DNA from: Geothrix oryzisoli
Lineage (GTDB): Bacteria; Acidobacteriota; Holophagae; Holophagales; Holophagaceae
Length of the DNA stretch: 64,000 bases
Assembly: GCF_022808865.1 (NCBI RefSeq)
Contig: NZ_JAKZLB010000002.1
Span: forward strand, 386,019 to 450,018
Reading direction: 5' to 3'
The translations under genes were made by a program, and so were the position numbers. The notes beneath the pieces are model-generated. The model did no database searches. It was not told where the DNA came from and was given only the letters and a program-made list of their open reading frames with translations. Shown one piece after another: positions 8,085 through 16,583 of the stretch. Each line of letters opens with the position of its first letter. The stretch's first letter is position 1.

Positions 8085-9047
8085 TCAGCCGGCGAAGCGA
8101 TCCGTGGCCGCCACGAGGGCCCGCGAGATGCCGGGCTCGTAGGCGCTGTGGCCAGCATCGGGGACGATGACGAGGTCGGCTTCGGGCCAGGCCTTCGACA
8201 GGGCCCAGGCGCTCTCGATGGGGCAGACCATGTCGTAGCGGCCCTGGATGATGGCGCCGGGGATGCCCTTCAGCTTTCCAGCGTCGCGCAGCAGCTGGGC
8301 CTCGTCCATCCAGCCCTTGTTCAGGAAGTAGCTGCACTCGATGCGGGCGAAGGCCAGCGTGGTGGCCTCGTCGCCGTACGAGGCGATGAAGTCGGGATCG
8401 GGGATGAGTTTGCTGGTGGCGCCCTCCCAGATGCTCCAGGCCTTGGCCGCGGGCAGGTTCACGGCCGGATCCTCGCTCAGCAACCGCTTCGCATAGGCCT
8501 GCAGGAAGTCGCCGCGCTCGGCCTCGGGGATGGCGTCGCGGTAGGGTTCCCAGGCGTCCGGGAAGATGCGGCTGGCGCCCTCCTGGTAGAGCCAGTCCAC
8601 CTCGCGCTGGCGCAGCAGGAAGATGCCCCGGAGGATCAGCTCGGTGACGCGCTCGGGGTGGGCCTCCGCGTAGGCCAAGCCCAGCGTGGCGCCCCAGGAG
8701 CCGCCGAAGACCATCCAGCGGTCGATGCCCAGGTGCTCGCGGATGCGTTCGATGTCGGCCACCAGATCCCAGGTGGTGTTCTCGCGGACCTCGGCATAGG
8801 GCGTGCTCTGGCCGCAGCCCCGCTGATCGAAGAGGAGGATGCGGTAGACCGTCGGGTCGAAGTACCGCCGGTGCTTGGGGCTGGTGCCGCCGCCAGGCCC
8901 CCCATGAAGGAAGATGACGGGCTTCCCGGCCGGGTTGCCGCTCTCCTCGACATACAGCTCGTGCAGGTCCGACGCCTTCAAGCGCAGCACCCGGATGGGT
9001 TCGATGGGGGGGTAGAGCCAGCTGACGGGATCCTTGCGCAGAGACAT
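8085..9047 (-). CDS. pip: Prolyl aminopeptidase (alpha/beta hydrolase)
   Basis: 320 residues. Releases N-terminal proline from peptides; cytosolic serine peptidase of family S33. Visible elements: oxyanion motif FLHGGPGGG (residues 47-54), DQRGCGQS, nucleophile Ser117 in GGSWGATL, acid Asp in GRYDMVCP and catalytic His in PDAGHSAYEPG. The Glu pair that recognises the free N-terminus of proline would be in the cap domain (RGIFLLRQREVDWLYQEGAS). The start is set by AAGGAG about 7 nt before the ATG; this ribosome site overlaps the end of the upstream EamA gene, so the two form one unit. Confidence 0.92.
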   Translation of the reverse strand: MSLRKDPVSWLYPPIEPIRVLRLKASDLHELYVEESGNPAGKPVIFLHGGPGGGTSPKHRRYFDPTVYRILLFDQRGCGQSTPYAEVRENTTWDLVADIERIREHLGIDRWMVFGGSWGATLGLAYAEAHPERVTELILRGIFLLRQREVDWLYQEGASRIFPDAWEPYRDAIPEAERGDFLQAYAKRLLSEDPAVNLPAAKAWSIWEGATSKLIPDPDFIASYGDEATTLAFARIECSYFLNKGWMDEAQLLRDAGKLKGIPGAIIQGRYDMVCPIESAWALSKAWPEADLVIVPDAGHSAYEPGISRALVAATDRFAG

Positions 9048-9058
9048 GGGAACGCTCC

Positions 9059-9946
9059 TTACACGAAGAACAGCGCCGCCGCGCCCGCAAGGGCCAGCAG
9101 GGTGCCCAGGATCGCATGGCCGCCGACCTTCTCCTTGAAGATGAGGTGGGAGACGGGCAGCAGGATGACGGGGGAAAGCGACATCAAGGTGGCGGCGACG
9201 CCCATGGGTGCCCTGGCGATGGCCACCAGGGAGAGCACCACGCCCAGCACGGGGCCCGTGGCCGCGCCGAGGCCGATGAAGGCGGCGGCCCGGCCATCCC
9301 GGAGGCCGCCGAGGAGGCCGGGCAGCCGGCCGGCGGCGCCGAAGTAGACCAGGAGAGCCCCCAGGCCCGCCGTGACGCGGATGAGGTTGGCCGAGATGGG
9401 CGGGAAGCCGCCCGCCAGGCCCTTCATGCTGAAGACGAGGCCCACGGCCTGCCCCAGGGCGCCGCCTACGCCCAGCAGGACACCGCGCCAGAGGTGGGGA
9501 TGGGCCTGATGGTCGCCGCCATCCCACACCACCCAGGCGATGCCGCCCAGGGTGACGGCCATGGCCAGGGTCTTGGCCAGGCTGAGGCTCTGACCCAGGA
9601 ACAGCCAGGCCAGCAGGGCGCTGAAGACGGGGGAGAGGGTCATCAGGAGCATGGCGAGGCGGGGACCGATGAGCAGGAACGACTCGAACAGCACCGCGTC
9701 GCCCAGGGCGAAGCCGATGAGGCCCGAGGCGCCCAGCCAGCCCAGGCGCGCGGCTCCCGCGCCCAGAGGGAAGGGACTCCCGTAGAGGCCGAGGTGCAGG
9801 AGCGCCAACAGGCCCCAGGCCATGAGCAGGCGGGCCAGGTTCACGGAGGCCGAACCCACGCGGCGCCCCGCCACGGTGAAGCAGATGGAGTTGAGCGACC
9901 AGCAGAGGGAGGTGAGGAGGGCGGCGCTTTCGCCGAGATAGAGCAA
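9059..9946 (-). CDS. EamA/DMT-family transporter
   Basis: 295 residues with about ten hydrophobic helices in two EamA repeats (first LLTSLCWSLNSICFTVAGRR, second LLGVGGALGQAVGLVFSMKG). These are cytoplasmic-membrane exporters or permeases of the drug/metabolite superfamily; substrate is unknown. The start is TTG with GGAG 5 nt upstream. Last residues ALFFV end 11 nt before pip. A second, unrelated EamA gene is at 32937. Confidence 0.85.
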   Translation of the reverse strand: MLYLGESAALLTSLCWSLNSICFTVAGRRVGSASVNLARLLMAWGLLALLHLGLYGSPFPLGAGAARLGWLGASGLIGFALGDAVLFESFLLIGPRLAMLLMTLSPVFSALLAWLFLGQSLSLAKTLAMAVTLGGIAWVVWDGGDHQAHPHLWRGVLLGVGGALGQAVGLVFSMKGLAGGFPPISANLIRVTAGLGALLVYFGAAGRLPGLLGGLRDGRAAAFIGLGAATGPVLGVVLSLVAIARAPMGVAATLMSLSPVILLPVSHLIFKEKVGGHAILGTLLALAGAAALFFV

Positions 9947-10030
9947 GGGGACTCCGCGGCATTCCCCCGGGCGGCGGGGCCAACCTTCATCCTACCGTCC
10001 CAGACGGTGGCCCAGGCTGTCCGCGAGGGA

Positions 10031-10843
10031 TCAGACCGCCTCGCCGGCGGCACTTTCCGGGGCCGGGAGGTCCGAGGTCACACGCGCCAGCGCCGCCAGC
10101 CCGAGCCCCAGCAGCAGGAAACCGAGAGCCCACATCCAGAAGGGCTGGAATCGATCGTCCGCGAGGTAGGGAATCCGGTAGGCCTGGGCGAGGGCGACGG
10201 TCAGGTTGTTCAGGGCATGGGCGAACACCGCCGGCCAGAGGGAACCCGTGCGCAGCGTGAGCCAGCCGAGGGCCATCCCCAACGCCAGGACCGTGGGGAA
10301 CTGCCAGGGATTCAGGTGGACGAAGGCGAACAGCAAGGTCGAGTAGGCGATGGCCCTGCGCGCCCCGTAGCGCAGCACGAAGCCGCCGAGGATCAGCCCG
10401 CGGAAGAGCGATTCTTCGGCGAGGGGTGCGCCGAGCACGGCGCTGGGCCAACTCACTTTCGTTAGGGTTTGCCGAATCCAGGCCGAGGGAGGCATCAGGT
10501 GTGCAAGCCAACCATCTACGCCGCTGATGACCAGTATGAGCCCCGCCATGGTGACCAGGAGGACCGGCCAGACGCCAAGAGGTACAGAGGCGGTGGGGCA
10601 GGCGTCCTTCCAGGCCTTTTGGCCGAGGGGAAGGCAAACCTTCAACACCAGGAGGGTGCCCCCGAGCTGGCCTAGGAGCAGGGTCCAGGCCGCCCAGCCC
10701 GGATGGTTCAGGTCCGATAGCCTGAGCGAGGGGAGCGTGAGGAGCCAGGTGAGCAGGGTCCAGAGGAACACCACCAGCAGTGACTGGGCGAAGCCGGGAT
10801 AGGGCCTTGGCGTCGGGACAGGGGAAGGTTCAGAGGGGTTCAT
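10031..10843 (-). CDS. CPBP-family intramembrane metalloprotease
   Basis: 270 residues with about seven or eight hydrophobic helices. The Abi/CPBP (Rce1-like) active site is complete: paired glutamates in APLAEESLFRGLI (near residue 144), histidine in FAFVHLNPWQF (near 174), and a third motif HALNN near the C-terminal third. Bacterial members cleave membrane-associated peptides or act in bacteriocin immunity; the target here is unknown. The N-terminal 18 residues are Pro-rich and cytoplasmic. Confidence 0.87.
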   Translation of the reverse strand: MNPSEPSPVPTPRPYPGFAQSLLVVFLWTLLTWLLTLPSLRLSDLNHPGWAAWTLLLGQLGGTLLVLKVCLPLGQKAWKDACPTASVPLGVWPVLLVTMAGLILVISGVDGWLAHLMPPSAWIRQTLTKVSWPSAVLGAPLAEESLFRGLILGGFVLRYGARRAIAYSTLLFAFVHLNPWQFPTVLALGMALGWLTLRTGSLWPAVFAHALNNLTVALAQAYRIPYLADDRFQPFWMWALGFLLLGLGLAALARVTSDLPAPESAAGEAV

Positions 10844-10961
10844 GAAGACGTCCGCGAACAGTTGGACGGGCTGCGGGCTGAGGGAACGGGGCGTTCCGAT
10901 TCCAATCCGTCGCCGTGGTTTCGCTGAGGGTGCGTGGCTCCAGCCTACCGGAAGGAGTGCC

Positions 10962-12152
10962 TCATACGAACATCTGCAAAATCCCGTTGCTCATGAGCAT
11001 GCCGCGCGGGCTGAGGTGCACCCGGTCGCCCTCCCAGACTGTGAGGCCTTCCTTCGCAAGGGCCCGGAGCTGCGCCTCCCAGCCATCCGTCAGGGGCCGC
11101 AGGTTCAGGCTCTCTGCCTTCCGCCGCAGGGCCCCCCAGTCCACGCCGCGATGCAGGCGCAGGCCCAGCAGGGGGATTTCCGAAAGGGCCTCGGCCGCGT
11201 CCAGCTCCTGGATGTCCACCTCGCCGCGCCCTCCGGTCCAGGCGGGGATGACGGAGGATTCGGTCCACCGATAATCACCCAGCTGCGAGGCGGCGCTGGG
11301 GCCCAGGCCCAGGTAGGGGCGGCGCTCCCAGTAGCGGGTGTTGTGGATGGATTCACCGCCGGGCCGGGCGTAGTTGCTGATCTCGTAGGGTGCCAGTCCC
11401 AGGCGGGGAAGCTCCTCCTGGAGGGCCTCGAAGACATCCGCCACCTCGTCCTCCGAGGGCAGCGCCAGGCGGCCGGCGTCGATCTCGGCGCGCAGGGGGC
11501 AGGCCTTGTCCAGGTCCAGGAGGTAGATGCTGAGGTGGTCGATGCCCGTGGCCGTCAAGGTATGGGCATCGCCGACCACCTTGGACAGCGACTGTCCAGG
11601 AATGCCCACCATGAGGTCCGCGCTGCGGCGCCGGAACCCGGCCCGCTCAGCCAGATCCAGGGCTTGCAGGGCCTGGGCGGCTCCGTGGATGCGGCCGAGC
11701 CGGTCCAGCAGGGCATCGTCCAGGGCCTGCACGCCCAGGCTGACCCGGTCCCAGCCCAGGTCCCGGGCGCCCTGGAGCCAGGCCAGGTCCACGGTTCCGG
11801 GGTTGGCCTCGAAGGTGGCCTCGACGAGCGGACGGAGGTCGAAAGCCTCCCGGATCGCTCCGGTGAGATCGGCCAGCTCGCGCGGGGAAAGCAGTGAGGG
11901 CGTGCCGCCGCCCAGGTAGAGCGTGTCCACCGCGGGCCGCTCCAGGCCCGCGCCCCAGGCCCGCACCTGGGCGATGAGCCGGGCGGTGGTCTCCGGCTGC
12001 AGGCTCCGGTCCCGGGTGGTGGCGAAGGAGCAATAGGTGCAGCGATCCAGGCAGAAGGGGATGTGCAGGTAGAGCCCCAGGGGTTCCGCGTGGGCGGCGG
12101 CCCTGAGCGCCGGCAACCGCTCCGCCAGGGGGAGCGGCAGGTCAGGGATCAA
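10962..12152 (-). CDS. hemW: HemW, radical-SAM haem chaperone-like protein
   Basis: 396 residues. HemW proteins (once called oxygen-independent coproporphyrinogen oxidase-like) bind haem and a radical-SAM [4Fe-4S] cluster and pass haem to respiratory targets. The cluster motif CLDRCTYCSFA (CxxxCxxC) follows YLHIPF at about residue 30. The glycine-rich SAM motif YLGGGTPSLLS and the conserved ETFEANPGT-like stretch VEATFEANPGTVDL are present, with NYARPGGES further on. The start is TTG, overlapping the end of the upstream gene by 11 nt; the Shine-Dalgarno is weak, so expression may rely on coupling. Confidence 0.9.
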   Translation of the reverse strand: MIPDLPLPLAERLPALRAAAHAEPLGLYLHIPFCLDRCTYCSFATTRDRSLQPETTARLIAQVRAWGAGLERPAVDTLYLGGGTPSLLSPRELADLTGAIREAFDLRPLVEATFEANPGTVDLAWLQGARDLGWDRVSLGVQALDDALLDRLGRIHGAAQALQALDLAERAGFRRRSADLMVGIPGQSLSKVVGDAHTLTATGIDHLSIYLLDLDKACPLRAEIDAGRLALPSEDEVADVFEALQEELPRLGLAPYEISNYARPGGESIHNTRYWERRPYLGLGPSAASQLGDYRWTESSVIPAWTGGRGEVDIQELDAAEALSEIPLLGLRLHRGVDWGALRRKAESLNLRPLTDGWEAQLRALAKEGLTVWEGDRVHLSPRGMLMSNGILQMFV

Positions 12153-12873
12153 CCATCACCTGCTTCATGGCCTCGCGCAGGGCGCGGACCTCCCTCGGGA
12201 ACCGCCAGGGGGCCTGGGTGGGCTCGGCGGCCTGCTCCAGGGCCTGGTAGTGCTGCTGCATCAGGGTGTGGCGCTCCGGGCGCGGGACCCGGCCCCCCAT
12301 GTGGAGCTCGAGCAGTTCAAGGTTCTGCTGAAGGCGGACCGACTGGGGGTGGTAGAGGAAGACGTTCAGGAGCAGGTGCCCCAGGGCGAGGCCCAGGACG
12401 AGGAAGCCGCCCACCAGGGGGAGGCGGAGGCTGGAGTTCAGCCCCAGGGCCAGCCACCAGCCGAGGAGCCCCATGAGGGCCAGGGCGAGCAGCGGGGCCA
12501 GGGGCATGGCCCACAGGCCGCTGCCCCAGAGGCAGTCGTGGATGAGCGAGTCGGTCACCGCTTCGAGGGTGCGCTGGTCTCCGGCGGTCCGCGCCTTGAT
12601 CAGGTGCTGGTCCAGGGCCTCCCAGGCCTGCTTCTGGACGGGATTGAGCACCACATGGCGGTAGCCGGGATTCTGGCTCTGGCGGACGGGCTGCACCCGG
12701 TGGGGTCGACCCGGTTCCACCGCGGGTGGGGGCGGAGGTTCCAGGATCTCGGCATCCGGCGGCGGCGGCGTGTTGGTGACATGGGTCTGCCCGCCGGCAT
12801 CGCGCCAGTAGTAGGTCCGCCCCGGCTGGCCGAGGAGGGCCAGGACCAGCAGCCCCGCGGCGGCGGTCACCAT
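12142..12873 (-). CDS. DUF4124-like membrane protein
   Basis: 243 residues. A signal or anchor (VTAAAGLLVLALLGQ) leads into a short DUF4124-type module, TYYWRDAGGQTHVTNTPPPP at about 20-39, normally a periplasmic beta-rich domain. A proline-rich linker follows. Two hydrophobic helices in the middle (about 120-170) anchor a C-terminal region that is predicted helical and charged. The order DUF4124-linker-two helices is unusual. It sits between gmhA (6 nt upstream) and hemW (overlapping), forming a three-gene operon. Function is not known. Confidence 0.75.
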   Translation of the reverse strand: MVTAAAGLLVLALLGQPGRTYYWRDAGGQTHVTNTPPPPDAEILEPPPPPAVEPGRPHRVQPVRQSQNPGYRHVVLNPVQKQAWEALDQHLIKARTAGDQRTLEAVTDSLIHDCLWGSGLWAMPLAPLLALALMGLLGWWLALGLNSSLRLPLVGGFLVLGLALGHLLLNVFLYHPQSVRLQQNLELLELHMGGRVPRPERHTLMQQHYQALEQAAEPTQAPWRFPREVRALREAMKQVMVDP

Positions 12874-12879
12874 GCGGAC

Positions 12880-13443
12880 TCAGAACTGGGCATCGAGGGC
12901 CTCGCACCAGAAGTGGTAGATCATCTGGTGGATCTCCTGGATGCGCGCCGTCACGGTGGAGGGCACCACCAGCGCGTCATCCATCAACCCCGCCAGCTGG
13001 CCGCCGTCGCGGCCCAGGAGCCCCAGGGTGCGGACGCCCAGTTCCTTCGCGGAGGCCACGGCCCGGACGACGTTGGGGCTGTTGCCGCTGGTGCTGATCC
13101 CGATGAGGAGATCCCCCGGGCGGCCCAGAGCCTCGACCTGCCTTGAGAAGACCTGGTCGAAGCCGTAGTCGTTGCCGATGGCCGTGAGCGCCGAGGTGTC
13201 CGTGGTGAGGGCGATGCCCGCGAGGGCCCGGCGCTCCTTCAGGTAGCGCCCGCTCAGTTCGGCCGCCAGGTGCTGGGCGTCGGCGGCGCTGCCGCCGTTG
13301 CCGCAGATGAGGATGCGGCCCCCGCGCCTCAGCCGCTCGGCCATGTCGTCCGCCTGGGCGAGGATGTGCTCCAGCTCCTGGGCGAAGAAGGCCTGCTTCA
13401 GCTGGATGGACTCCTGGACGTGCTGGAGGAGGATCTGCTTCAT
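12880..13443 (-). CDS. gmhA: Phosphoheptose isomerase (sedoheptulose 7-phosphate isomerase)
   Basis: 187 residues. Converts sedoheptulose 7-phosphate to glycero-manno-heptose 7-phosphate for the LPS inner core; cytosolic homotetramer. SIS-domain phosphate loop [20 protein letters not shown] at about 54-73, then [20 protein letters not shown] and the second phosphate motif [12 protein letters not shown]. The C-terminal zinc-binding glutamine/histidine helix reads [15 protein letters not shown]. The ATG start gives the normal family length; the open frame extends 22 codons upstream without a better site. Confidence 0.94.
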   Translation of the reverse strand: MKQILLQHVQESIQLKQAFFAQELEHILAQADDMAERLRRGGRILICGNGGSAADAQHLAAELSGRYLKERRALAGIALTTDTSALTAIGNDYGFDQVFSRQVEALGRPGDLLIGISTSGNSPNVVRAVASAKELGVRTLGLLGRDGGQLAGLMDDALVVPSTVTARIQEIHQMIYHFWCEALDAQF

Positions 13444-13468
13444 GCCGGCGATTGTGACAGGAATTCCA

Positions 13469-13506
13469 CTCCCGCAGGCTGCCAAGCCCTGGCAGACTGC
13501 GGGGAG
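13469..13506. repeat. Extended hairpin in the gmhA/P460 divergent region
   Basis: CTCCCGCAG pairs with CTGCGGGGAG (one bulge) and the inner CTGCCA pairs with TGGCAG. It lies between the divergent starts of gmhA and the cytochrome gene. It could be an operator or an mRNA leader structure; nothing more can be said. Confidence 0.35.
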
Positions 13507-13532
13507 CATTGCCCCTTACGAGTGTGGGTCCC

Positions 13533-14495
13533 ATGGAATGGATTGCCCTCAAACACGCCCTGCTCTCCCACCTCCCGGTGGCGACCGGACTGTTGCTGCC
13601 CTGGGCGCTGTTCGCCTCCCAGCGGGCCGGCCGGGGCATGCGCCCGTGGTGGACCGTGTGCCGCTACCTGGGGTGGGTGGGCCTGCTGGGCCTGCTCGCC
13701 GCGCTCATCAGCGGCCCGGCTGCGGGTCGCCTGCACGGCCTGATCTCCGCCGGGCGGATCTTCCCCCTGCCGGCTTCCGGCTTCGGGGCCGATGCCCTGC
13801 TGTTCCGCCATGCGGTCACCGCCACCCTGGCGGCCCTGGCCTCGGTGCCGGCGCTCTGGGCCCTCAACCGGGCCCGCAAGGACCACCAGAGCCTGGGCCT
13901 CCTGGCCCTGGCGCTGGGCCTGCTCTGGTCGGCGGCGCTCCTGATGACCGGCTACACCGGCTACACGCTGGCCCACCCGAACCGGCCGGCCCCCATCCTG
14001 CCGGTGCCCGTGAAGGTCGCGGAGGCGCCCGCCCCGCCGGCGGATCCGGAAGCCCAGGCGCCCCTCCGGGCCCTGGACTACGCCGCGCTGGAGGCCCTCC
14101 ACGCCGAGCCCGTGAAATCCCCGGCCCATGGCGGCCGCTGGATCCGGGTTTGGGCCAATCCCACTGCCGCCTCCGCCTACCGTGCAGGCCGGGCGCTGCC
14201 GCCAGGGGCCCTGGTGGTCATGAGCACCCTGGAGGACCGCTGGGGCCGTCCCGGCACGGAACCCGGCCCGCTATACGCGCTGGAAATGAAGGGGGAGGCG
14301 CCCTCGCTCACGTTCTACTGGCCTCAGGTCCCTCTGGACCGTCGCCGCGAGACCGGAGGCGAGACCCGGGCCTACTGGCGGGGGCAGGATACGCACCTGG
14401 AGGCTTGCCGGGCCTGCCATGCGGGCGGCATGGCCGACCCCGCCCAGCGCAGCCGCTGGCGAGTGCCGCGCGTCCGGGTCAGCCCGGCGGAATAG
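13533..14495 (+). CDS. Membrane-anchored cytochrome P460-like c-type cytochrome
   Basis: 320 residues in two parts. Residues 1-150 hold four hydrophobic helices (LLPWALFASQRAG, LGWVGLLGLLAALISG, TATLAALASVPALWAL, LGLLALALGLLWSAALL). A linker leads to a periplasmic P460-like domain with AYRAGRALPPGALVVMSTLE, YALEMKGEAPSLTFYW and a single haem-c site CRACH at about residues 291-295. P460 proteins oxidise hydroxylamine or act in nitric-oxide or electron-transfer chemistry; many acidobacterial relatives are uncharacterised. The cross-link lysine cannot be assigned by eye. ATG 13533 is chosen over an in-frame TTG 8 codons upstream. Confidence 0.78.
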   Translation: MEWIALKHALLSHLPVATGLLLPWALFASQRAGRGMRPWWTVCRYLGWVGLLGLLAALISGPAAGRLHGLISAGRIFPLPASGFGADALLFRHAVTATLAALASVPALWALNRARKDHQSLGLLALALGLLWSAALLMTGYTGYTLAHPNRPAPILPVPVKVAEAPAPPADPEAQAPLRALDYAALEALHAEPVKSPAHGGRWIRVWANPTAASAYRAGRALPPGALVVMSTLEDRWGRPGTEPGPLYALEMKGEAPSLTFYWPQVPLDRRRETGGETRAYWRGQDTHLEACRACHAGGMADPAQRSRWRVPRVRVSPAE

Positions 14496-14540
14496 GGCGC
14501 CCGACCAGACGCCTGCTCGCCTCGCGTTCCGCTGGTGCGC

Positions 14541-14960
14541 TCAGGCCCGTTCCACCAGGGGGAACAGTCGGGTTTCCTCGAGGTCGATGCGCTGCCGGAG
14601 GACCTGCAGCAGGTCGTGGGAGGCGCTGATGAAGGCGTCGGGCGCCAGGTGGATGGTCTCCGCACTGGCCCAGTGATGGCTGAAGGCGCGCAGCCGGGAC
14701 TTCAGGTCGGCCAGGCCGGCTTCCAGCCCCCGCGCGGCGGCCTGGATGTCGGCATCCGTGACTCCCAACAGGGCCGGGTACAGGACGGCGTTCTCCATGG
14801 ACAGGTGGGCCTTGATCGAGGCGGCCAGGCGCTGGGCTCCGGCCAGGCACTGGTCCGGATGGTCCCGCACCAGGGTGGGGGCGAGCCGGGCCTCATGCTC
14901 GCGGGCCAGGCGCAGCAGTTCCTGGTGGCGGTGATGGTAGGGGGCGAGGCTGGCGTCCAC
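14541..14960 (-). CDS. Hemerythrin-domain protein
   Basis: 139 residues forming a four-helix bundle of the HHE type: early His pairs in YHHRHQELL, the mid motif KAHLSMENAVLYP (HxxxE), then FSHHWAS, SASHDLL and the terminal LEETRLFP. The di-iron site binds O2, NO or iron and often senses redox state. It is cytoplasmic because there is no signal sequence. The GTG start is chosen because AAGGA lies 6 nt upstream; an alternative in-frame GTG is six codons earlier. The convergent cytochrome P460 gene and the rhodanese cytochrome upstream suggest a redox or NO-related neighbourhood. Confidence 0.83.
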   Translation of the reverse strand: MDASLAPYHHRHQELLRLAREHEARLAPTLVRDHPDQCLAGAQRLAASIKAHLSMENAVLYPALLGVTDADIQAAARGLEAGLADLKSRLRAFSHHWASAETIHLAPDAFISASHDLLQVLRQRIDLEETRLFPLVERA

Positions 14961-15022
14961 GGCAGATCCTTCTGCCACGCGGTATCGGCACTTCCCGGCA
15001 GGGCTTGAATACCGATGGCGGA

Positions 15023-15052
15023 GAAAGGGCCGGCCCGGCGGCCGGCCCTTTC
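15023..15052 (-). terminator. Rho-independent-type hairpin after the rhodanese gene
   Basis: Perfect 13-bp stem (GAAAGGGCCGGCC with its complement) and a 4-nt loop, 17 nt beyond the stop codon at 15069, ending in CCCTTTCTCC on the minus strand. Confidence 0.7.
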
Positions 15053-15068
15053 CCGGGCGAAGGCGCTC

Positions 15069-16445
15069 TCAATCGATGGTGAATTCCCCGCTGTCGATGA
15101 TGGTGATCTCCGCGGGCAGGAACCGCACGTCGTAGCCCTTCTCCTTCAGCAGGTGGTAGGCCAGCTCGGCGCGGATCCCGGTGGAGCAATGGCAGAGGAT
15201 CCTGGCGTCCCTGGGGAGCTCGGAGAGGCGGGCCTGGAGCTGCGGCTCGGGGATCGTCAGGGCTCCCTTGATGATGCCGTTCCGGGTCTCATCGGGGTTC
15301 CGCACATCCAGGATGATGACGCCGCGCTGGGCGGGCGGCAGCTCGGCGAGCTTCGTGAACTCGGCGGGCGAGATGGAGCCCGGGCGGGGCTTGGGCACGA
15401 AGGTGGCCTTGGCGGCGAGGGCGCCGGTCTCCACGGGGAGCGCCGCGGCCTGCCAGGCCCGGAAGCCGCCGGACAGGATGTTCACGCCCACGTAGCCGGC
15501 CTTCACGAGGTCCGTGGCCACGGCCTTCGCCGCGTCACCGCCGGTGGCGTCCACCACCACCACGGGGGGCTTGAGCCGCGCGAGGGGGAAGGTCTTGAGC
15601 AGGTCGGCGGTCTTGGCGGGATCGGCGGCCACGGCGCCCTTCAGGAAGCCCTTGGCGGCTTCGGCGGCGGGCCGGGCATCGAGGATCACGAGGGGGGTGC
15701 TGGTGTCCAGGTAGGCGGCCTTCAGGGAGGCCGGGCTCAGGACGCCGAAGTGCTTCTTCGTCCAGGCTGGCATGCCCTCCACGAACACCTTGGCATGGGT
15801 GTAGCCCAGCTTCTTGGCCTTGGCCAGCGAGCCGGGGCTCATGTTGCAGGTCTTCCCGCTGCAATAGAAGATCACCAGTGCACCCTTGTCGGCGGGCAGC
15901 TTGTCGAGGTTCTTGTCGAAGGCGGGGAAGGGCAGGTTCACGGCGGTGGGAATGGCGCCCTCCATGAAGCGGGGCGCGGGGCGGGAGTCGAAGAGGAAGT
16001 ACTTCCCCTTCTCGGGTCCCAGGGCCACCAGCTTCTGGACCTCGTCCAGGGTGATGACCTCGTCCGCCGCAAGCTTGACGGGGGGTTTGACGAACACGCC
16101 CACGGCGGTCTTGATGCCGTCCTTCTCGGTGTACTCCACCCGCACTTCGTGGCCCTTGGCGATGGACTTCAGGGCCGCCTCGGCGTTGGCGGCGGGCTCG
16201 GGGGTGACCACCTTCACCTGGTCCTTGTCGAAGCGCAGCACCTCCGTGCGCTCGTCGATCTTCATCTGGAACGAGTTGTTCTTCAGGACGAGGTTGTCGA
16301 AGTGGCCGCGCAGGTTGTTGGCGGCGGTGGTGTGGCAGGTGGTGCAGAGCTTGGCGGAGGCGGGCTTCGGAGCCGGCGCGTCGGCGGCGGACACCAGGGT
16401 GCAGCTGGCCGCCAGGGGAAGGATGAAATGAGCTCGGAATGCCAT
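15069..16445 (-). CDS. Periplasmic triple-rhodanese protein with a c-type haem motif
   Basis: 458 residues. A signal peptide (to about residue 21) is followed by a haem-c motif CTTCH at 34-38. A beta-rich segment to about 125 precedes three rhodanese modules. Module 1 (about 130-235) has an active-site Cys in FYCSGKTC. Module 2 (about 240-345) has VVDATGGDA where the Cys loop should be and looks inactive. Module 3 (about 360-455) has HCSTGIRAE. It probably transfers or senses sulfur in the periplasm, with electrons passed through the haem; this is inference. ATG 16445 has GGGAG upstream, and a TAGACT -10 lies at 16474-16479. Confidence 0.8.
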   Translation of the reverse strand: MAFRAHFILPLAASCTLVSAADAPAPKPASAKLCTTCHTTAANNLRGHFDNLVLKNNSFQMKIDERTEVLRFDKDQVKVVTPEPAANAEAALKSIAKGHEVRVEYTEKDGIKTAVGVFVKPPVKLAADEVITLDEVQKLVALGPEKGKYFLFDSRPAPRFMEGAIPTAVNLPFPAFDKNLDKLPADKGALVIFYCSGKTCNMSPGSLAKAKKLGYTHAKVFVEGMPAWTKKHFGVLSPASLKAAYLDTSTPLVILDARPAAEAAKGFLKGAVAADPAKTADLLKTFPLARLKPPVVVVDATGGDAAKAVATDLVKAGYVGVNILSGGFRAWQAAALPVETGALAAKATFVPKPRPGSISPAEFTKLAELPPAQRGVIILDVRNPDETRNGIIKGALTIPEPQLQARLSELPRDARILCHCSTGIRAELAYHLLKEKGYDVRFLPAEITIIDSGEFTID

Positions 16446-16583
16446 AAACTCTCCCTTGGTCATGTACGATTGGAGTCTATGGTTGTTTGTCCATGAATGC
16501 AGACAGATTGTGACCATGGTCTACGGACACCATGCTGGAAGCTTCAGCCCACCTTGCGAGGGGGTGAAAATACAGGCGGTACC
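16446..16583. other. Intergenic region upstream of the rhodanese gene
   Basis: 138 bp between two minus-strand genes. Contains the TAGACT -10 candidate (16474-16479, minus) and an inverted repeat CATGGT...ACCATG around 16514-16533. No gene seen. Confidence 0.4.

Noticed and set aside
9951-10030. Short hairpin (CCGTCTGGGACGG) between the EamA and CPBP genes as a terminator
   Set aside because: The stem is only 5 bp and not followed by a T-run; support is too weak to list.
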